Shown here one piece after another: positions 1-9,852 of a stretch of DNA of 64,000 nt. Location: positions 558,001 to 622,000 of the forward strand of contig NZ_CP133083.1 in the NCBI RefSeq assembly GCF_030908545.1. The letters run 5' to 3'. Each line of letters opens with the position of its first letter. The first letter of the stretch is position 1. The DNA comes from Nitrosomonas sp. sh817 (GTDB lineage: Bacteria > Pseudomonadota > Gammaproteobacteria > Burkholderiales > Nitrosomonadaceae). The notes under the pieces were generated by a model. That model ran no database searches and was not told the DNA's origin. It saw nothing but the letters and a program-made list of their open reading frames with translations. The translations under genes and the position numbers were made by a program.

Positions 1-252
1 TACCAGCAGTTTCCAGGACATATACAGACAATTGCCACGGCACTGACTCCGGCAGTCAGGGCTGTACGCATAACCCCGGATTATGTTGCCAGTGACCGGT
101 ATTTCGACATTGTTAAAAAGAATGTCGTGCTCAATGTTGAAGAATTAAGAAAACAGCCGCCCATCTTGAGCCGGTTGGTTGATAGCAAGAAACTCAAGAT
201 CGTAGGGGGGGTATATCATCTCAGAACCGGAAAAGTTGAGTTAATTTCATAA
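1..252 (+). CDS. Beta-class carbonic anhydrase, C-terminal part
   Basis: The window opens inside a gene; 83 codons remain before TAA. The visible end (NVVLNVEELRKQPPIL, then KKLKIVGGVYHLRTGKVELI) is the conserved tail of beta-class carbonic anhydrases, which interconvert CO2 and bicarbonate with a zinc ion. The zinc ligands and active-site aspartate lie upstream of the window and cannot be checked. A 63 bp gap separates it from the HupE/TonB-receptor fusion on the same strand, so the two may be cotranscribed. In an autotrophic ammonia oxidiser the enzyme would supply inorganic carbon, but that role is inference. Confidence 0.8.
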   Translation, partial: YQQFPGHIQTIATALTPAVRAVRITPDYVASDRYFDIVKKNVVLNVEELRKQPPILSRLVDSKKLKIVGGVYHLRTGKVELIS

Positions 253-315
253 TAGGTATCGCAGAAAATTAATCGCCGCTCGTAGCATTTCATTAACTTA
301 CTTGCCTAGCCGAGA

Positions 316-3030
316 ATGCTTACCCGATATATTTCCACGAAGCACTCCGCATTCTTTTTGTTGATCTCGCTGCTTTTGCTTGGTTTAATTATTGCGTTTT
401 TGCCTTCCTCTCACGCGCAATTTACATTCAATTTCTATTTCGCTAAGGACTGGAGTGAAGGATTCCTGCATCCGCTAATGGGCTGGGATCATATTCTCGT
501 GATGGTGGCGGTGGGCATCTGGGCTGCTCAGATACGAGGACAGGCCCTGTGGATATTGCCTGCTGTATTTGTCGGTATCATGAGTCTTGGCGGCCTGACG
601 GGTGCTGCCAGCTATGCTGTTCCAGGCGCGGAAGCCATGGTTCTTTTATCCTGTTTCATGATCAGCGCCTTGATCATATGCGGGGTACGATTCAGCGCAC
701 CGGCCAATATCATTATTATTTCCCTGTTTGCATTTTTTCATGGTTATGTGCACGGACAGGAAATCTCGGCCTCCACCAGCCTTGGTTTTTACATTGCAGG
801 TTTTGTGTCCGCCACACTACTACTACATGGCGTCGGGATTCTGATTTCATGGCTGATCGTGCTAGCGTTTACTTTCTTTTTCAGCACCAGTATTCATGCC
901 CAGGGAAAAGACCTGCCAGCTTATGCAAATACTGCTGAACGTGGTTCACAGACCAATAAACTTGCCCATGCGACTCTGGATGAAGTGCGTGTTACCGGCC
1001 GTGCCGATGAACTGACCGGCATCGCCGACGCCGCTTCACAAGGCAAAGTCGGGCAGGATCAAATCCGGTACCGGCCGATGACTCGTCCCGGAGAAATTCT
1101 GGAAACGGTGCCGGGACTCATCGCTACCCAGCACAGCGGCGAAGGTAAAGCGAATCAGTTTTTTTTGCGTGGCTTCAATCTGGATCATGGCACCGATTTT
1201 CTCACGCAGATCGAAGGCGTGCCGGTCAATCAGCTTTCTCATGCCCACGGGCAGGGCTGGACGGATATCAATTTCCTGATCCCGGAATTAATCGAATCGA
1301 TCGAATTCAGAAAAGGAAATTATTACGCCGACACCGGGGATTTCTCCAGCGCCGGATCAGCCAACATCCGCTACTTCAACCGTCTGCCCCAAAATATGCT
1401 GCGCTTCACCGGCGGCAGTTTTGATTATTACCGGGGATTGATCGCCGGATCACGTCGGCTATCACAAGGCAATGTGTTGTATGCCGGCGAGATCGTGCAC
1501 AACGACGGCCCGTGGACTACCGGAAATAATTATCTGAAGTTCAACGGCCTGATCCGGTACAGCGGCAGCAACGGCAACCAGGACTGGCGTATCACCGCGA
1601 TGGGAACGCATTCGGATTGGCGCGCGACCGATCAAATCCCGAGGCGGGCTATCGGGATGGACACTATCCGCCGGTTCGACGCGATCGACCCGACCGATGG
1701 CGGAAAAAGTCATCGCTACAGCCTGACGGGCGAATGGAACCGGCGCTCGGAAAACAGCCTGACGTCGGTCATGGCGTACGGCATTTACTCCAAACTGGAC
1801 CTTTATTCGAATTTCTCTTTTCTTCTGGATAATAATGAAACGACCAATCCGGTGGGATGCTCGGGGTTAAACGGTTTACAGTCCGCCAACCGGATTTCCA
1901 CGAGCATATTCCAGACCTGCGGCGATCAGTTCGGTCAGCCCGACGACCGCTGGACAACCGGCCTGGCGGCCAGCCACACGGTATTTCATAAAATCGGCCG
2001 GTTCGATTCCGAAACGACGCTGGGAATACAAGTGCGCAACGATAATATTCAGAATGCCCTGACAAAAGCGCATGCGCAGCGGGTGTACGGCATTACCCGC
2101 CAGGACTCCGTCTGGGTTACCAGCGTCAGCCCTTTTCTGCAAAACAAGACACAGTGGCAAAGCTGGCTGCGTACCAGCATGGGCGTGCGTTTCGATGGCT
2201 TCCGCTTTGCCGTCAACCAAAGCAATATCCAGCAAAACAACGGCACGCGCTATGACGGATTGGCCAGTCCGAAATTAGGTATCGTCTTCGGTCCCTGGGC
2301 GAATACCGAGCTTTACTTAAACGGCGGATTGGGCTTTCACAGCAATGATGCCCGCGGGATCAATACCCGCATCGATCCGGCCAGCGGCAGTCCCGTGGAT
2401 CGCGCCGATCCCCTTGCCCGCACCTACAGTGCTGAAACCGGTATCCGCTCAACCTGGATCCCGGGCTTGCACAGCACCTTGACTGCCTGGTGGATGGATC
2501 TTCAATCGGAACTGGTTTTTGTCGGGGATGCAGGCACGACCGAAGCAAGCCGCCCCAGCCGCCGCTACGGCATCGAATTCACCAACTATTACCAGCCGGT
2601 GCATTGGCTGACATTTGACGCGGATTTCAGTTTCTCGCATGCACGTTTTCGCAATGCCGTGCCGGATGAAGGCAATCATGTGCCTAACGCCGTGGAAGCG
2701 GTCATTGCCACGGGCGCGACCTTTCATGATGTTTCCGGCGGTTTCTACGGCGGCCCGAGATTGCGGTATCTTGGGCCGCGCGCGTTGAACGAAGACAACT
2801 CCAAGCGCTCGGACGGCACTATTTTGCTCTCCGCGATGCTGGGGTATGAATTCAACCGGTCGTTCCGCATTCAGGCCGAAGTGTTCAACATGCTGAACCG
2901 CAAGGATGATGCGATCACTTATTTCTACACGTCCCGCCTGCCGGGTGAGCCGCTCACCGGCGTAAACGACTTCCACTTCCACCCTGTCGAGCCAGTGAGT
3001 TTCCGGGTCGGGTTTGTTCTTAATTATTAA
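316..3030 (+). CDS. HupE/UreJ-like permease fused to TonB-dependent receptor
   Basis: 904 residues with two modules that normally occupy different membranes. Residues 1-35 form a signal-like segment ending SSHAQ. Residues 36-175 look like a HupE/UreJ permease (nickel/cobalt uptake family): they hold the family signature HPLMGWDH at 52-59, a second motif FHGYVHG at 141-147 and about five hydrophobic helices. A hydrophobic stretch at 177-191 ends in STSIHAQ, a good signal peptidase I site, and a TonB-dependent receptor follows: plug from about 222 and a beta-barrel ending in the aromatic FVLNY. There is no stop or frameshift at the junction. A plausible reading is that the last helix serves as an internal signal peptide and the product is cleaved into an inner-membrane permease and an outer-membrane receptor. 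The metal substrate is not shown by the sequence; nickel, cobalt or zinc are guesses from the family. Confidence 0.82.
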   Translation: MLTRYISTKHSAFFLLISLLLLGLIIAFLPSSHAQFTFNFYFAKDWSEGFLHPLMGWDHILVMVAVGIWAAQIRGQALWILPAVFVGIMSLGGLTGAASYAVPGAEAMVLLSCFMISALIICGVRFSAPANIIIISLFAFFHGYVHGQEISASTSLGFYIAGFVSATLLLHGVGILISWLIVLAFTFFFSTSIHAQGKDLPAYANTAERGSQTNKLAHATLDEVRVTGRADELTGIADAASQGKVGQDQIRYRPMTRPGEILETVPGLIATQHSGEGKANQFFLRGFNLDHGTDFLTQIEGVPVNQLSHAHGQGWTDINFLIPELIESIEFRKGNYYADTGDFSSAGSANIRYFNRLPQNMLRFTGGSFDYYRGLIAGSRRLSQGNVLYAGEIVHNDGPWTTGNNYLKFNGLIRYSGSNGNQDWRITAMGTHSDWRATDQIPRRAIGMDTIRRFDAIDPTDGGKSHRYSLTGEWNRRSENSLTSVMAYGIYSKLDLYSNFSFLLDNNETTNPVGCSGLNGLQSANRISTSIFQTCGDQFGQPDDRWTTGLAASHTVFHKIGRFDSETTLGIQVRNDNIQNALTKAHAQRVYGITRQDSVWVTSVSPFLQNKTQWQSWLRTSMGVRFDGFRFAVNQSNIQQNNGTRYDGLASPKLGIVFGPWANTELYLNGGLGFHSNDARGINTRIDPASGSPVDRADPLARTYSAETGIRSTWIPGLHSTLTAWWMDLQSELVFVGDAGTTEASRPSRRYGIEFTNYYQPVHWLTFDADFSFSHARFRNAVPDEGNHVPNAVEAVIATGATFHDVSGGFYGGPRLRYLGPRALNEDNSKRSDGTILLSAMLGYEFNRSFRIQAEVFNMLNRKDDAITYFYTSRLPGEPLTGVNDFHFHPVEPVSFRVGFVLNY

Positions 3031-3092
3031 CGGAGATTTTTGCACGGTTACCCGCCTGGATTTGCCGGGTGGTCTGAAAAATAGATCCCAAT

Positions 3093-3110
3093 CAACCGGC
3101 TAGCCGGTTG
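3093..3110. promoter_or_regulatory. Perfect 18 bp palindrome
   Basis: CAACCGGCTAGCCGGTTG is identical to its reverse complement. It lies 63 bp after the receptor stop and 161 bp before the sensor kinase start. With no loop and no following T-run it resembles an operator more than an intrinsic terminator. The rest of the 240 bp gap (3031-3270) holds no gene I can support. Confidence 0.4.
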
Positions 3111-3270
3111 TTCCAAAGAATGCTCTCTGAAACCTGACATTGGCTCAGGAATCAGAAAAACGCATAGCCGCTAACTTCAGGGCGGCGATTCCGAATATAA
3201 TCACAATGTTCGCATGGCTTAATTCGCTATCAGTCGTATAAATTCTCTGCCATAACAAATTGTTATTTGC

Positions 3271-6111
3271 ATGTTGGATCGGATCCAAACATCAACTGGA
3301 GCATCTTTGAAGATCATACGGCACAATGCTTATGCAGCTATTGGTTATGCCCTGCTGGGCTTTCTGGGATTGTTGCTGGCAATTCCGCCGGGGTATGCGA
3401 GTCCGGTGTTTCCTGCCGCCGGATTGGCGCTTGCGCTGATTCTGGTGTCCGGTTATCGGCTGTTGCCGGGTATCTGGATCGGGTCTTTGGGGCTCAATAG
3501 CTGGGTTGCCTGGAATCACGGTAATTTCACGCCGGATAGTATTCTGGTTGCGGCATTCTTAGGAATAGGGGCGATGTTGCAAGCCGCAGCCGGCGCTTGT
3601 CTGGTTCGCAAATTCGTCAAGGATCGCTGGCAGATATTAATGCGGGAACAAGATATCGTCGTTTTTTTTCTGCTGGGCGGCCCATTGTCCTGCATGATTT
3701 CAGCCAGTGCCGCGCATCTGACCCTGTTCTTTTTAGGCACTATCAGCGTCTCCGATATTTCTTGGTCGTGGTGGAATTGGTGGGCCGGCGATACTTTCGG
3801 CGTGTTGGTCTTCGCACCGCTATTGTTGGCTTTTTTCTGCAAGCAGTCTTACTGGAAAACGCGAAAGGCCGTCATTGCGCCCATTACCCTGATTCTGGTG
3901 GTACTGATCGTGGCCGGATTCGTTAACACCTCGAGACTCGAAAGTAGACAGCAGCAAGCCGAGATTCAAAACATCGGGCAAATCATCGCTTTCCAGTTGC
4001 AGGAACGTTTCAGCGCCTATAACGAAACACTGTCGGCATTGCGGCGATTGGTCGAGCTGAATCCTGATATGAGCTTTCAGCAATTCGATTACTTTACCCG
4101 GGAAATACTGCGGGAATCCCAAGGAATTGCGGGGCTTAGTTACAATTTTTACGTGCGTGACCGGGAGCGGACGCTGTTCGAGCAAACCCAATCCGCAAAC
4201 CAACCTGGCAAAACATTCCGGATAACCGAGCTGGATGCGCAGGGCGAGTTGACGATAGCAAACAACCGGGCGGAGTATATCGTCGTGACCTATATGACCC
4301 CGCCTGAAAGCAATCAAAAAGCGATCGGTTATGATATTTACTCCAATCCGGTTCGGGCGGAAGCCATCGATCGCGCCCGGCAATCTGCCCGGCCAGCGGC
4401 GACCAGTTTGATCAATCTGGTACAGGATCAACAGAATAAGTCGGGCATATTGGTACTGCACCCGGTTTACCGCCAGAATTTTGACAGGAACGGCACGGAA
4501 CATCCGCCGGAATTTATCGGTTTTGTGGTAGGCGCATTGAAAATTCCCGATATGGTTTACTCTGCCGTTGGGAGCCTTGCAACGCCGGGCATTGTTTTTC
4601 AATTGCGGGATTTAGCCGGACAACCTGACAGTCAATTGCTGTTCAGTTCAGCGCCCGATATTGCAACGGATGCCGCTCTCATTTGGCGGACAACACTACA
4701 GATGGCTGATCGCGACTGGGAATTGATCATTTTCCCGGATGCGAAATGGCTAAGCGCGCACCGGCCTTGGCAGGCTTGGGCGCTGAGCTTCGCCGGGCTG
4801 CTGGTGGCCAGCATGCTGCAGATGCTGATGCTGGTTACGACAGGGCGGACCGTGCTGATTCAGGAAACGGTGGACGAGCAGACAGCACAATTGCGCGCGA
4901 ACAGCGAAGCGTTGCAGCAAGCCAAAGTTGCCGCGGAATCGGCTAATTTGGCCAAGAGCCGGTTTCTGGCGACCATGTCTCATGAAATCAGAACGCCGCT
5001 GAACGGCATTCTGGGGATGGCTTACCTGCTCCAGTTGCCGGACATCAAAGATAGCGAGCGGTTGGATTATGCTCGGGTAATCGTAACTTCCGGAAACAAC
5101 CTGTTGGTCGTACTCAACGATATTCTTGACTTGTCGAAAATTGAGGCCGGACAGATCAAGCTGGAAAGTCATATTTTCGATCCCGAACAATTGATGCTGG
5201 AAACGGCGGCGCTATTTGCCGAGAGCGCGAACGCGAAAGGGTTGCCGCTCGATGTATCCTGGTACGGCAAACCGGGAATGCGGTATCGTTCCGACCCGGT
5301 CAGGATCGGGCAGATGCTGGCCAATCTGGTTAACAATGCCATCAAGTTTACACCGCAAGGTTTCGTGCGCGTCGAGGCGCGCGAAATCAAAACGGCGACG
5401 GCGGAAACGATGCTGGAATTCGCGGTCACCGATAGCGGCATCGGTATTCCCGCCGATAAGCAAGATAGACTTTTCAAGCCATTCTCGCAGGTGGACGCTT
5501 CGACAACCCGGCAATACGGCGGCACCGGGCTTGGTTTGTCCATCGTCCACAATTTGGCCAGATTGCTGGGAGGCAGCGTCGGCGTCGAGAGCCAAGAAGG
5601 CCAAGGAACAAGGATATGGTTCCGGATCCGCGTTAATCGGCCGGAACCCGGCGATGCAGGCGATCTTGCCGGAGGCGCATCTATTACCGGTGCCGTGCCC
5701 GTGCGCAACCAGTCTCAGCAAGACGGCTTGATTTTAGTAGCCGAGGATAATGCGATCAGCCGCACGGTTATCGTTTCGTTACTGGAGAAGCACGGATTTC
5801 GCTGCGAGGTAGCCGTGAACGGGCAAGAAGCCGTGAATGCGGTGATGCAGGGGCTGCAACCTGCGCTGGTGCTGATGGATTGTGAAATGCCGGTGATGAA
5901 CGGTTATCAGGCAACCGAGAAAATCCGCCAATGGGAGCGGCAAAACGGGAAACTGCCGCTGCCGATCATCGCGTTGACTGCCGATGCATTCGAAGAAAAC
6001 CGTCAGCGGTGCTTTGCGGCGGGCATGGATGATTTTCTTTCAAAACCTGTCAATATGAATCTGTTGGTGGCGGTGCTTAACAAGTGGAGTAATCGGCACG
6101 TCGGCAACTAG
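3271..6111 (+). CDS. Hybrid sensor histidine kinase (MASE1-CHASE-HisKA-HATPase-REC)
   Basis: 946 residues. The N-terminus (about 17-215) is a hydrophobic MASE1-type sensor region with multiple helices. A periplasmic CHASE-like domain follows (about 230-440), and a further membrane segment lies near 505-525. The HisKA box reads [10 protein letters not shown] with the phosphoacceptor His571. The ATPase domain shows the N box LVNNAIKF near 688, DSGIGIP near 721 and [12 protein letters not shown]-terminal receiver domain carries Asp870 in [13 protein letters not shown], so a phosphorelay inside one polypeptide is expected. All catalytic motifs look intact. No partner response regulator or phosphotransfer protein is adjacent, and the signal is unknown. 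The ATG at 3271 has no clear ribosome binding site; a start a few codons later is possible. Confidence 0.9.
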   Translation: MLDRIQTSTGASLKIIRHNAYAAIGYALLGFLGLLLAIPPGYASPVFPAAGLALALILVSGYRLLPGIWIGSLGLNSWVAWNHGNFTPDSILVAAFLGIGAMLQAAAGACLVRKFVKDRWQILMREQDIVVFFLLGGPLSCMISASAAHLTLFFLGTISVSDISWSWWNWWAGDTFGVLVFAPLLLAFFCKQSYWKTRKAVIAPITLILVVLIVAGFVNTSRLESRQQQAEIQNIGQIIAFQLQERFSAYNETLSALRRLVELNPDMSFQQFDYFTREILRESQGIAGLSYNFYVRDRERTLFEQTQSANQPGKTFRITELDAQGELTIANNRAEYIVVTYMTPPESNQKAIGYDIYSNPVRAEAIDRARQSARPAATSLINLVQDQQNKSGILVLHPVYRQNFDRNGTEHPPEFIGFVVGALKIPDMVYSAVGSLATPGIVFQLRDLAGQPDSQLLFSSAPDIATDAALIWRTTLQMADRDWELIIFPDAKWLSAHRPWQAWALSFAGLLVASMLQMLMLVTTGRTVLIQETVDEQTAQLRANSEALQQAKVAAESANLAKSRFLATMSHEIRTPLNGILGMAYLLQLPDIKDSERLDYARVIVTSGNNLLVVLNDILDLSKIEAGQIKLESHIFDPEQLMLETAALFAESANAKGLPLDVSWYGKPGMRYRSDPVRIGQMLANLVNNAIKFTPQGFVRVEAREIKTATAETMLEFAVTDSGIGIPADKQDRLFKPFSQVDASTTRQYGGTGLGLSIVHNLARLLGGSVGVESQEGQGTRIWFRIRVNRPEPGDAGDLAGGASITGAVPVRNQSQQDGLILVAEDNAISRTVIVSLLEKHGFRCEVAVNGQEAVNAVMQGLQPALVLMDCEMPVMNGYQATEKIRQWERQNGKLPLPIIALTADAFEENRQRCFAAGMDDFLSKPVNMNLLVAVLNKWSNRHVGN

Positions 6112-6184
6112 GCGCTGCGGGTGTTCCGTTCAAACGCCGAGCAAAAGCGTGACAGTCTTCCGCCAGGCTGCTAGCATCTGAAAC

Positions 6185-7050
6185 ATGCTCTACAACGTTA
6201 ATATCCCGGCAATGTCGGAATTAAACTGGTCTTTGCTGGCGCCTTATGATCTGGTGATTACGGTAGCGCCGAAGGTGCGGTTGGAGATTGGCCGCTTTTC
6301 TCGCTCGGACTGTTGCCGCGTATCCGCTTGATCGCCAATCCTGCCGACGAATTGGTGTTTTCCGCCGGTGCATTCTGTGAAATTGCGCACGATGCCACCA
6401 TCGTGATCGGCGGCGAGCATCGCAATGAATCCTTGTTGAATTATACCTTCGGCGGTCCGGCGAATGTCTTCAAGCGCTTCATGACAGAACAGGATTGGTT
6501 GCTGTGCACCGTTGCACCGGTCAAGCCGGTTCGCATCGGCGACAATGTGATGATTTCGACCGGTGCGATTGTGGTCGGCGGCGCGCATATCGGTTCCGGG
6601 TCAATCATCGGCGCCGGTGCGGTCGTAACCGGCCAGTGCGAGCCGTTGGGTATATATGTTGGCGTACCGGCCCGGCGGTTACGTGACCGTTTTGATCAAC
6701 GCATGGCCGATTTATATTCACAAGTGCAGTTACCTCGCACTTCTGCCGAGGATGTCAGCAAATTACCGGTGCTGCTGGCTCGGCTGGCCAGCGGCGAAAT
6801 GTCGCTGAACGAATATGCGAACAGCATCCGGCTGTTGCAGGACAGGCCGAAGGTGCTGCTGGAAGGTTCGATCGGGCCGGGTAGCGCGGTCAATCCGGTG
6901 AAAACCACCGGATATATCGTCGCCGGACAAACGATCGCCAACCCGGAACTGGATGCGTATTTCGCTCAGATTTGGCGCAAGCAGGGAGACAGCGTGCGCT
7001 GGAGCGCGGATATATTTGCCGAACTGAAACTGACACCACAAACCAACTGA
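6185..7050 (+). pseudogene. Hexapeptide-repeat acyltransferase, apparent frameshift near 6300
   Basis: From ATG 6185 the frame reads a plausible N-terminus for this family, including APYDLV and VRLEIGRFS, then leaves the family pattern and stops near 6331. The continuation (LGLLPRIRLIANPADELVF, then the left-handed beta-helix repeats IRIGDNVMI, GGAHIGSGSIIGAGAVV and GIYVGVPAR) lies in the next frame and runs to 7050. Joining the frames at the CTTTTCTC run (6295-6302) restores one protein of about 288 residues, as if one T were lost. The downstream frame has only a TTG (6313) as a possible independent start, without a visible ribosome binding site. Repeats of this type bind acetyl-CoA; the acceptor is unknown. 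An unusual ~100-residue C-terminal extension follows the repeats. Alternatives are a sequencing error or a real, shorter gene from 6313. Confidence 0.55.
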
Positions 7051-7126
7051 CGAGCGCTATCCGAGCGTTCTACCGGCATTTTCGGGGAAAATTGATCGGC
7101 CGTTTGCGATTAGCGATTTGTAACTG

Positions 7127-7720
7127 CTACCAGAAACGCACGCGTCCGGAATCCAGGTGGATAAAGTTGGAGGAAGGGTAGTAACCGACGCCGCCCATTT
7201 GCAGCGACAATGCAGCGGAGCGTAAATCCGCCAGTTTACGGCCCGGCAGGCGGATATCGATGGCTTTGCCTTGGGTATGCAAGCTGTTTTTAGCGACTCC
7301 GTCGCTGAGTTGGGCGAGCTTGGCATTGGTCGCATGGGAACGGTAAGCGGAGATGACGTGAAATTCTTGGTTGGTTCTGAGGCGGTATTGCAATTGGTGC
7401 AGAAAATCGACTAAGTAAGGATCAATCGTCATACGCTCATTGGTGCGATGGTCGCGCAACACATGATTGATCGCGCGTAATCCTTCCGGAACATAACGGC
7501 CATTCGCCCAAAATGTCGCTCGGGTGCGTTCGCCGGTATGCAAATTCAAAAAGCTCAGTTTTTTCTCGTAAGGTTTTTTGATGGCGGCGTGCGCGGTGGT
7601 GGCCGTCATCGGCAGCGCCAGCATGGCGCAAGCGCCCAATCCCGCTTGAATCAACCGGCGGCGGCTTTGCACAGGTTCTGTTTCTGATAAATAAGCTTGC
7701 TCTAATAGTTTTCGTATCAT
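7127..7720 (-). CDS. MepK/YcbK-like murein endopeptidase (DUF882, M15 family)
   Basis: 197 residues. The N-terminus has a twin-arginine-like motif SRRRLIQAG followed by a hydrophobic stretch ending TAHA, so export by the Tat system is likely. The catalytic region shows the zinc-peptidase pattern of the YcbK/M15 family: SAYRS, SLHTQGKAIDIRL and FIHLDSGRVRFW at the C-terminus. The family cleaves peptide cross-links of peptidoglycan in the periplasm (E. coli MepK prefers 3-3 cross-links). It lies 47 bp downstream of an L,D-transpeptidase gene, which makes 3-3 links, so the pair forms a make-and-break unit as in the E. coli ycbB-ycbK arrangement. Length and motifs look complete. Confidence 0.88.
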   Translation of the reverse strand: MIRKLLEQAYLSETEPVQSRRRLIQAGLGACAMLALPMTATTAHAAIKKPYEKKLSFLNLHTGERTRATFWANGRYVPEGLRAINHVLRDHRTNERMTIDPYLVDFLHQLQYRLRTNQEFHVISAYRSHATNAKLAQLSDGVAKNSLHTQGKAIDIRLPGRKLADLRSAALSLQMGGVGYYPSSNFIHLDSGRVRFW

Positions 7721-7767
7721 CGTATTCTTTCTCCTGAAAAATCTGCGAATGTGTGCGAAAAAACAAT

Positions 7768-9402
7768 TTACCAGCGAGCATAACGCAATGCGCGTAAATC
7801 ACGGTCGTAAATATCGGGCGAAAAGTGCACCATTTCGTGCTCATCAACCCAGGCGGTAATATACACTAAGAAGATGGGTAATGGCTTGGGTAAATGCACG
7901 GTTTTGGTATATTCACTATCCAAATCGGCCATGAATTTTTCCGGAAGGCTTTGTTCTTTAAGCGCAAAAGCTGCCAGCTCCATTGGCTTTTCCAAACGGA
8001 TGCAACCCGAACTGAAGGTGCGGATATCTCGCTGGAACAGCGATTTCGATGGCGTATCGTGCAGATAAATGCTGAAAGAATTTGGAAACATGAACTTGAT
8101 CCTACCCAGCGCATTTTGTTTGCCGGGGTCTTGGCGCAGGAAATAGGGGAATCCGCCTTTCAGATCGTGCCAATCGATCTCATCCGGGTCAATCGGTTCG
8201 GCATTGCGGTTGTTACCGGGAAAAATCTTGAATCCGCCGTTGGAGAAGAAAGCCGGATCGCTTTTCTGCTTCGGCAGCAAATCCTTGGTGGCGATGCTGT
8301 ACGGCACATTCCAATAGGGATTCAGCACCATGTGCGACATCGCGCTGTTGAACGTCGGCGTCGAACGGTAGTCGCGCCCGACGATGATGCGCATCGACAA
8401 GACTTCCTGCTCCTGTTCCGCGGCGGTCAGCATGAATCCGGCGGTATTCACCAGCAAGTAGCGATCCCCCAGTTTCTTCGGCAACCAGCGCAAACGTTCC
8501 ATGTTGATGCGCAACTGGCGGATTTTCCACGCCAGCGGCCGGTTCAACGCGCGCAAGGTGTTTTTGCCGATGACGCCGTCGGTATTCAAATTGTGCTGCG
8601 TCTGAAACGCTTTGACCGCGTTGACCAGCTCTCGATCGTAATGCTCGCTTTTCGAGGGCTTAACCTGGAATCCGGCGATACCGTCGGCGTCAAACGCTTG
8701 CGCGATGCGTTGGCGGATCAATGGAATATGCGGGTGGGTGTCGCCCGGATGGATCGACGGCGCATCCGGAATTTTCAGCCACTCCACCTGTTCATCCGCC
8801 AGCTTGCGGTAGCGCGCCAAAGTCTGCTTCAACAACCGGTAATGCAGCTTGGTTGGCGGCAATTCGTCAAACGCCTGCGGCAACTGGCCGGATTGCACTG
8901 CGGTCAGTAAAAATCCCGCCGCGTCAAAGTCCGGTTGGGTGATATGCCAATCCGGGTCGGCTGCAGTCGCGGTCAACCGTCCGCGCGACACATCCCGCGC
9001 TAAATTCAACACCGCCCATGTGGTGCGCAATTCCAATTCCATCGCGGCAGCGGACGACTGCCCCGCCTGCTGCTGCAATTGCTGTAACTCCGGCAAACCA
9101 TAATCGCGGCTATCCAATCCCTCGGCATCGGCATTGGCGATAAACGTCATCGCGGATTCGAGCAACGACGGCCCGGGATCATCCGTCAGCCAAACCGGCT
9201 GATAACCGCGCTGCGCGTAGAATTTCTGCAATTCGGCGGCTTCGGTTTTGTTCAATCCGAGCGTAGCGGAGTTCGAAAGCTGCCGTTCGATGGTTTTGGC
9301 ATCCACCCGCGCCGCGCGGGAAGTGGGGGCATCGAGCAGCAAAAAGGCACAGCAAAAGAATTGTATAAACCATAAAAAAGCAGTGGATCGGTCACGTCTC
9401 AT
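7768..9402 (-). CDS. L,D-transpeptidase, YcbB/LdtD type
   Basis: 544 residues with a signal peptide (hydrophobic WFIQFFCCAFLLL). A YcbB-type scaffold follows, with a peptidoglycan-binding segment (VKAFQTQHNLNTDGVIGKNT) and a YkuD catalytic domain. The YkuD motif is present as FSSGCIRLEKP, with Cys467 the expected nucleophile, and HDTP upstream. These enzymes form 3-3 cross-links between diaminopimelate residues in the periplasm. The neighbouring MepK-like gene downstream supports the assignment. The start at 9402 is followed by a positively charged MRRDRS segment typical of a signal peptide. A YnhG/ErfK-type enzyme is less likely given the length and the internal insertion. Confidence 0.9.
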   Translation of the reverse strand: MRRDRSTAFLWFIQFFCCAFLLLDAPTSRAARVDAKTIERQLSNSATLGLNKTEAAELQKFYAQRGYQPVWLTDDPGPSLLESAMTFIANADAEGLDSRDYGLPELQQLQQQAGQSSAAAMELELRTTWAVLNLARDVSRGRLTATAADPDWHITQPDFDAAGFLLTAVQSGQLPQAFDELPPTKLHYRLLKQTLARYRKLADEQVEWLKIPDAPSIHPGDTHPHIPLIRQRIAQAFDADGIAGFQVKPSKSEHYDRELVNAVKAFQTQHNLNTDGVIGKNTLRALNRPLAWKIRQLRINMERLRWLPKKLGDRYLLVNTAGFMLTAAEQEQEVLSMRIIVGRDYRSTPTFNSAMSHMVLNPYWNVPYSIATKDLLPKQKSDPAFFSNGGFKIFPGNNRNAEPIDPDEIDWHDLKGGFPYFLRQDPGKQNALGRIKFMFPNSFSIYLHDTPSKSLFQRDIRTFSSGCIRLEKPMELAAFALKEQSLPEKFMADLDSEYTKTVHLPKPLPIFLVYITAWVDEHEMVHFSPDIYDRDLRALRYARW

Positions 9403-9569
9403 GCGTAAATTCCTTGATTGGAGCGGTTCTTGTTTGTGTTATGGCCGGGATTCTAGCATCAAAGACCGGCAGTTATGGGAGTAGCGGTTTTTCAGGTAGC
9501 AGTTTTGAACGGAATTTAATTGTTGAATCTCTACGGTATAATTCCGAGAAACTGAAAGGGGATGAAATC

Positions 9570-9746
9570 ATGGAACTATCCGCAGTATTGACACCAGCAT
9601 CGGAAGGCGGTTATGTTGTTTTTAACTCAGAAACCGGCACGACCACGCAAGGTGAAACCGTTGAAGAAGCATTGGCCAACTTAGTCGAAGCAACCGGGCT
9701 TTACCTTGAAGAATTTCCGGTGAATATCCATCTCGTGCATTGCTAA
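9570..9746 (+). CDS. Orphan HicB-like small protein
   Basis: 58 residues from ATG 9570, preceded by a good ribosome binding site (AAGGGGAT). Upstream codons remain open but lack a comparable site. The sequence (MELSAVLTPASEGGYVVF, then TQGETVEEALANL) matches the HicB N-terminal fold, a partial RNase H-like domain that binds the HicA toxin. No DNA-binding tail follows, and no HicA-like gene lies on either side. It may be a solitary antitoxin, a remnant, or a HicB-fold protein with another role. It sits at the border of an AT-rich accessory segment beginning at 9853. Confidence 0.6.
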   Translation: MELSAVLTPASEGGYVVFNSETGTTTQGETVEEALANLVEATGLYLEEFPVNIHLVHC

Positions 9747-9852
9747 CAACCTTCCAGATTCCCTGGGCATACTTAAATTGCAGGTTGTTTTAGGAATGGA
9801 AGCAAGCGAAGTACTTCAAATAAACTATTCATCAGAATAAACTATACGCGCC

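Noticed and set aside
2005-2025. GGTTCGATTCC, like a tRNA T-arm
   Set aside because: It lies within the receptor coding frame and no acceptor stem or anticodon arm can be folded around it.
7894-8910. Open frame of 338 codons on the plus strand
   Set aside because: Antisense to the L,D-transpeptidase gene with its SGCIRL motif.
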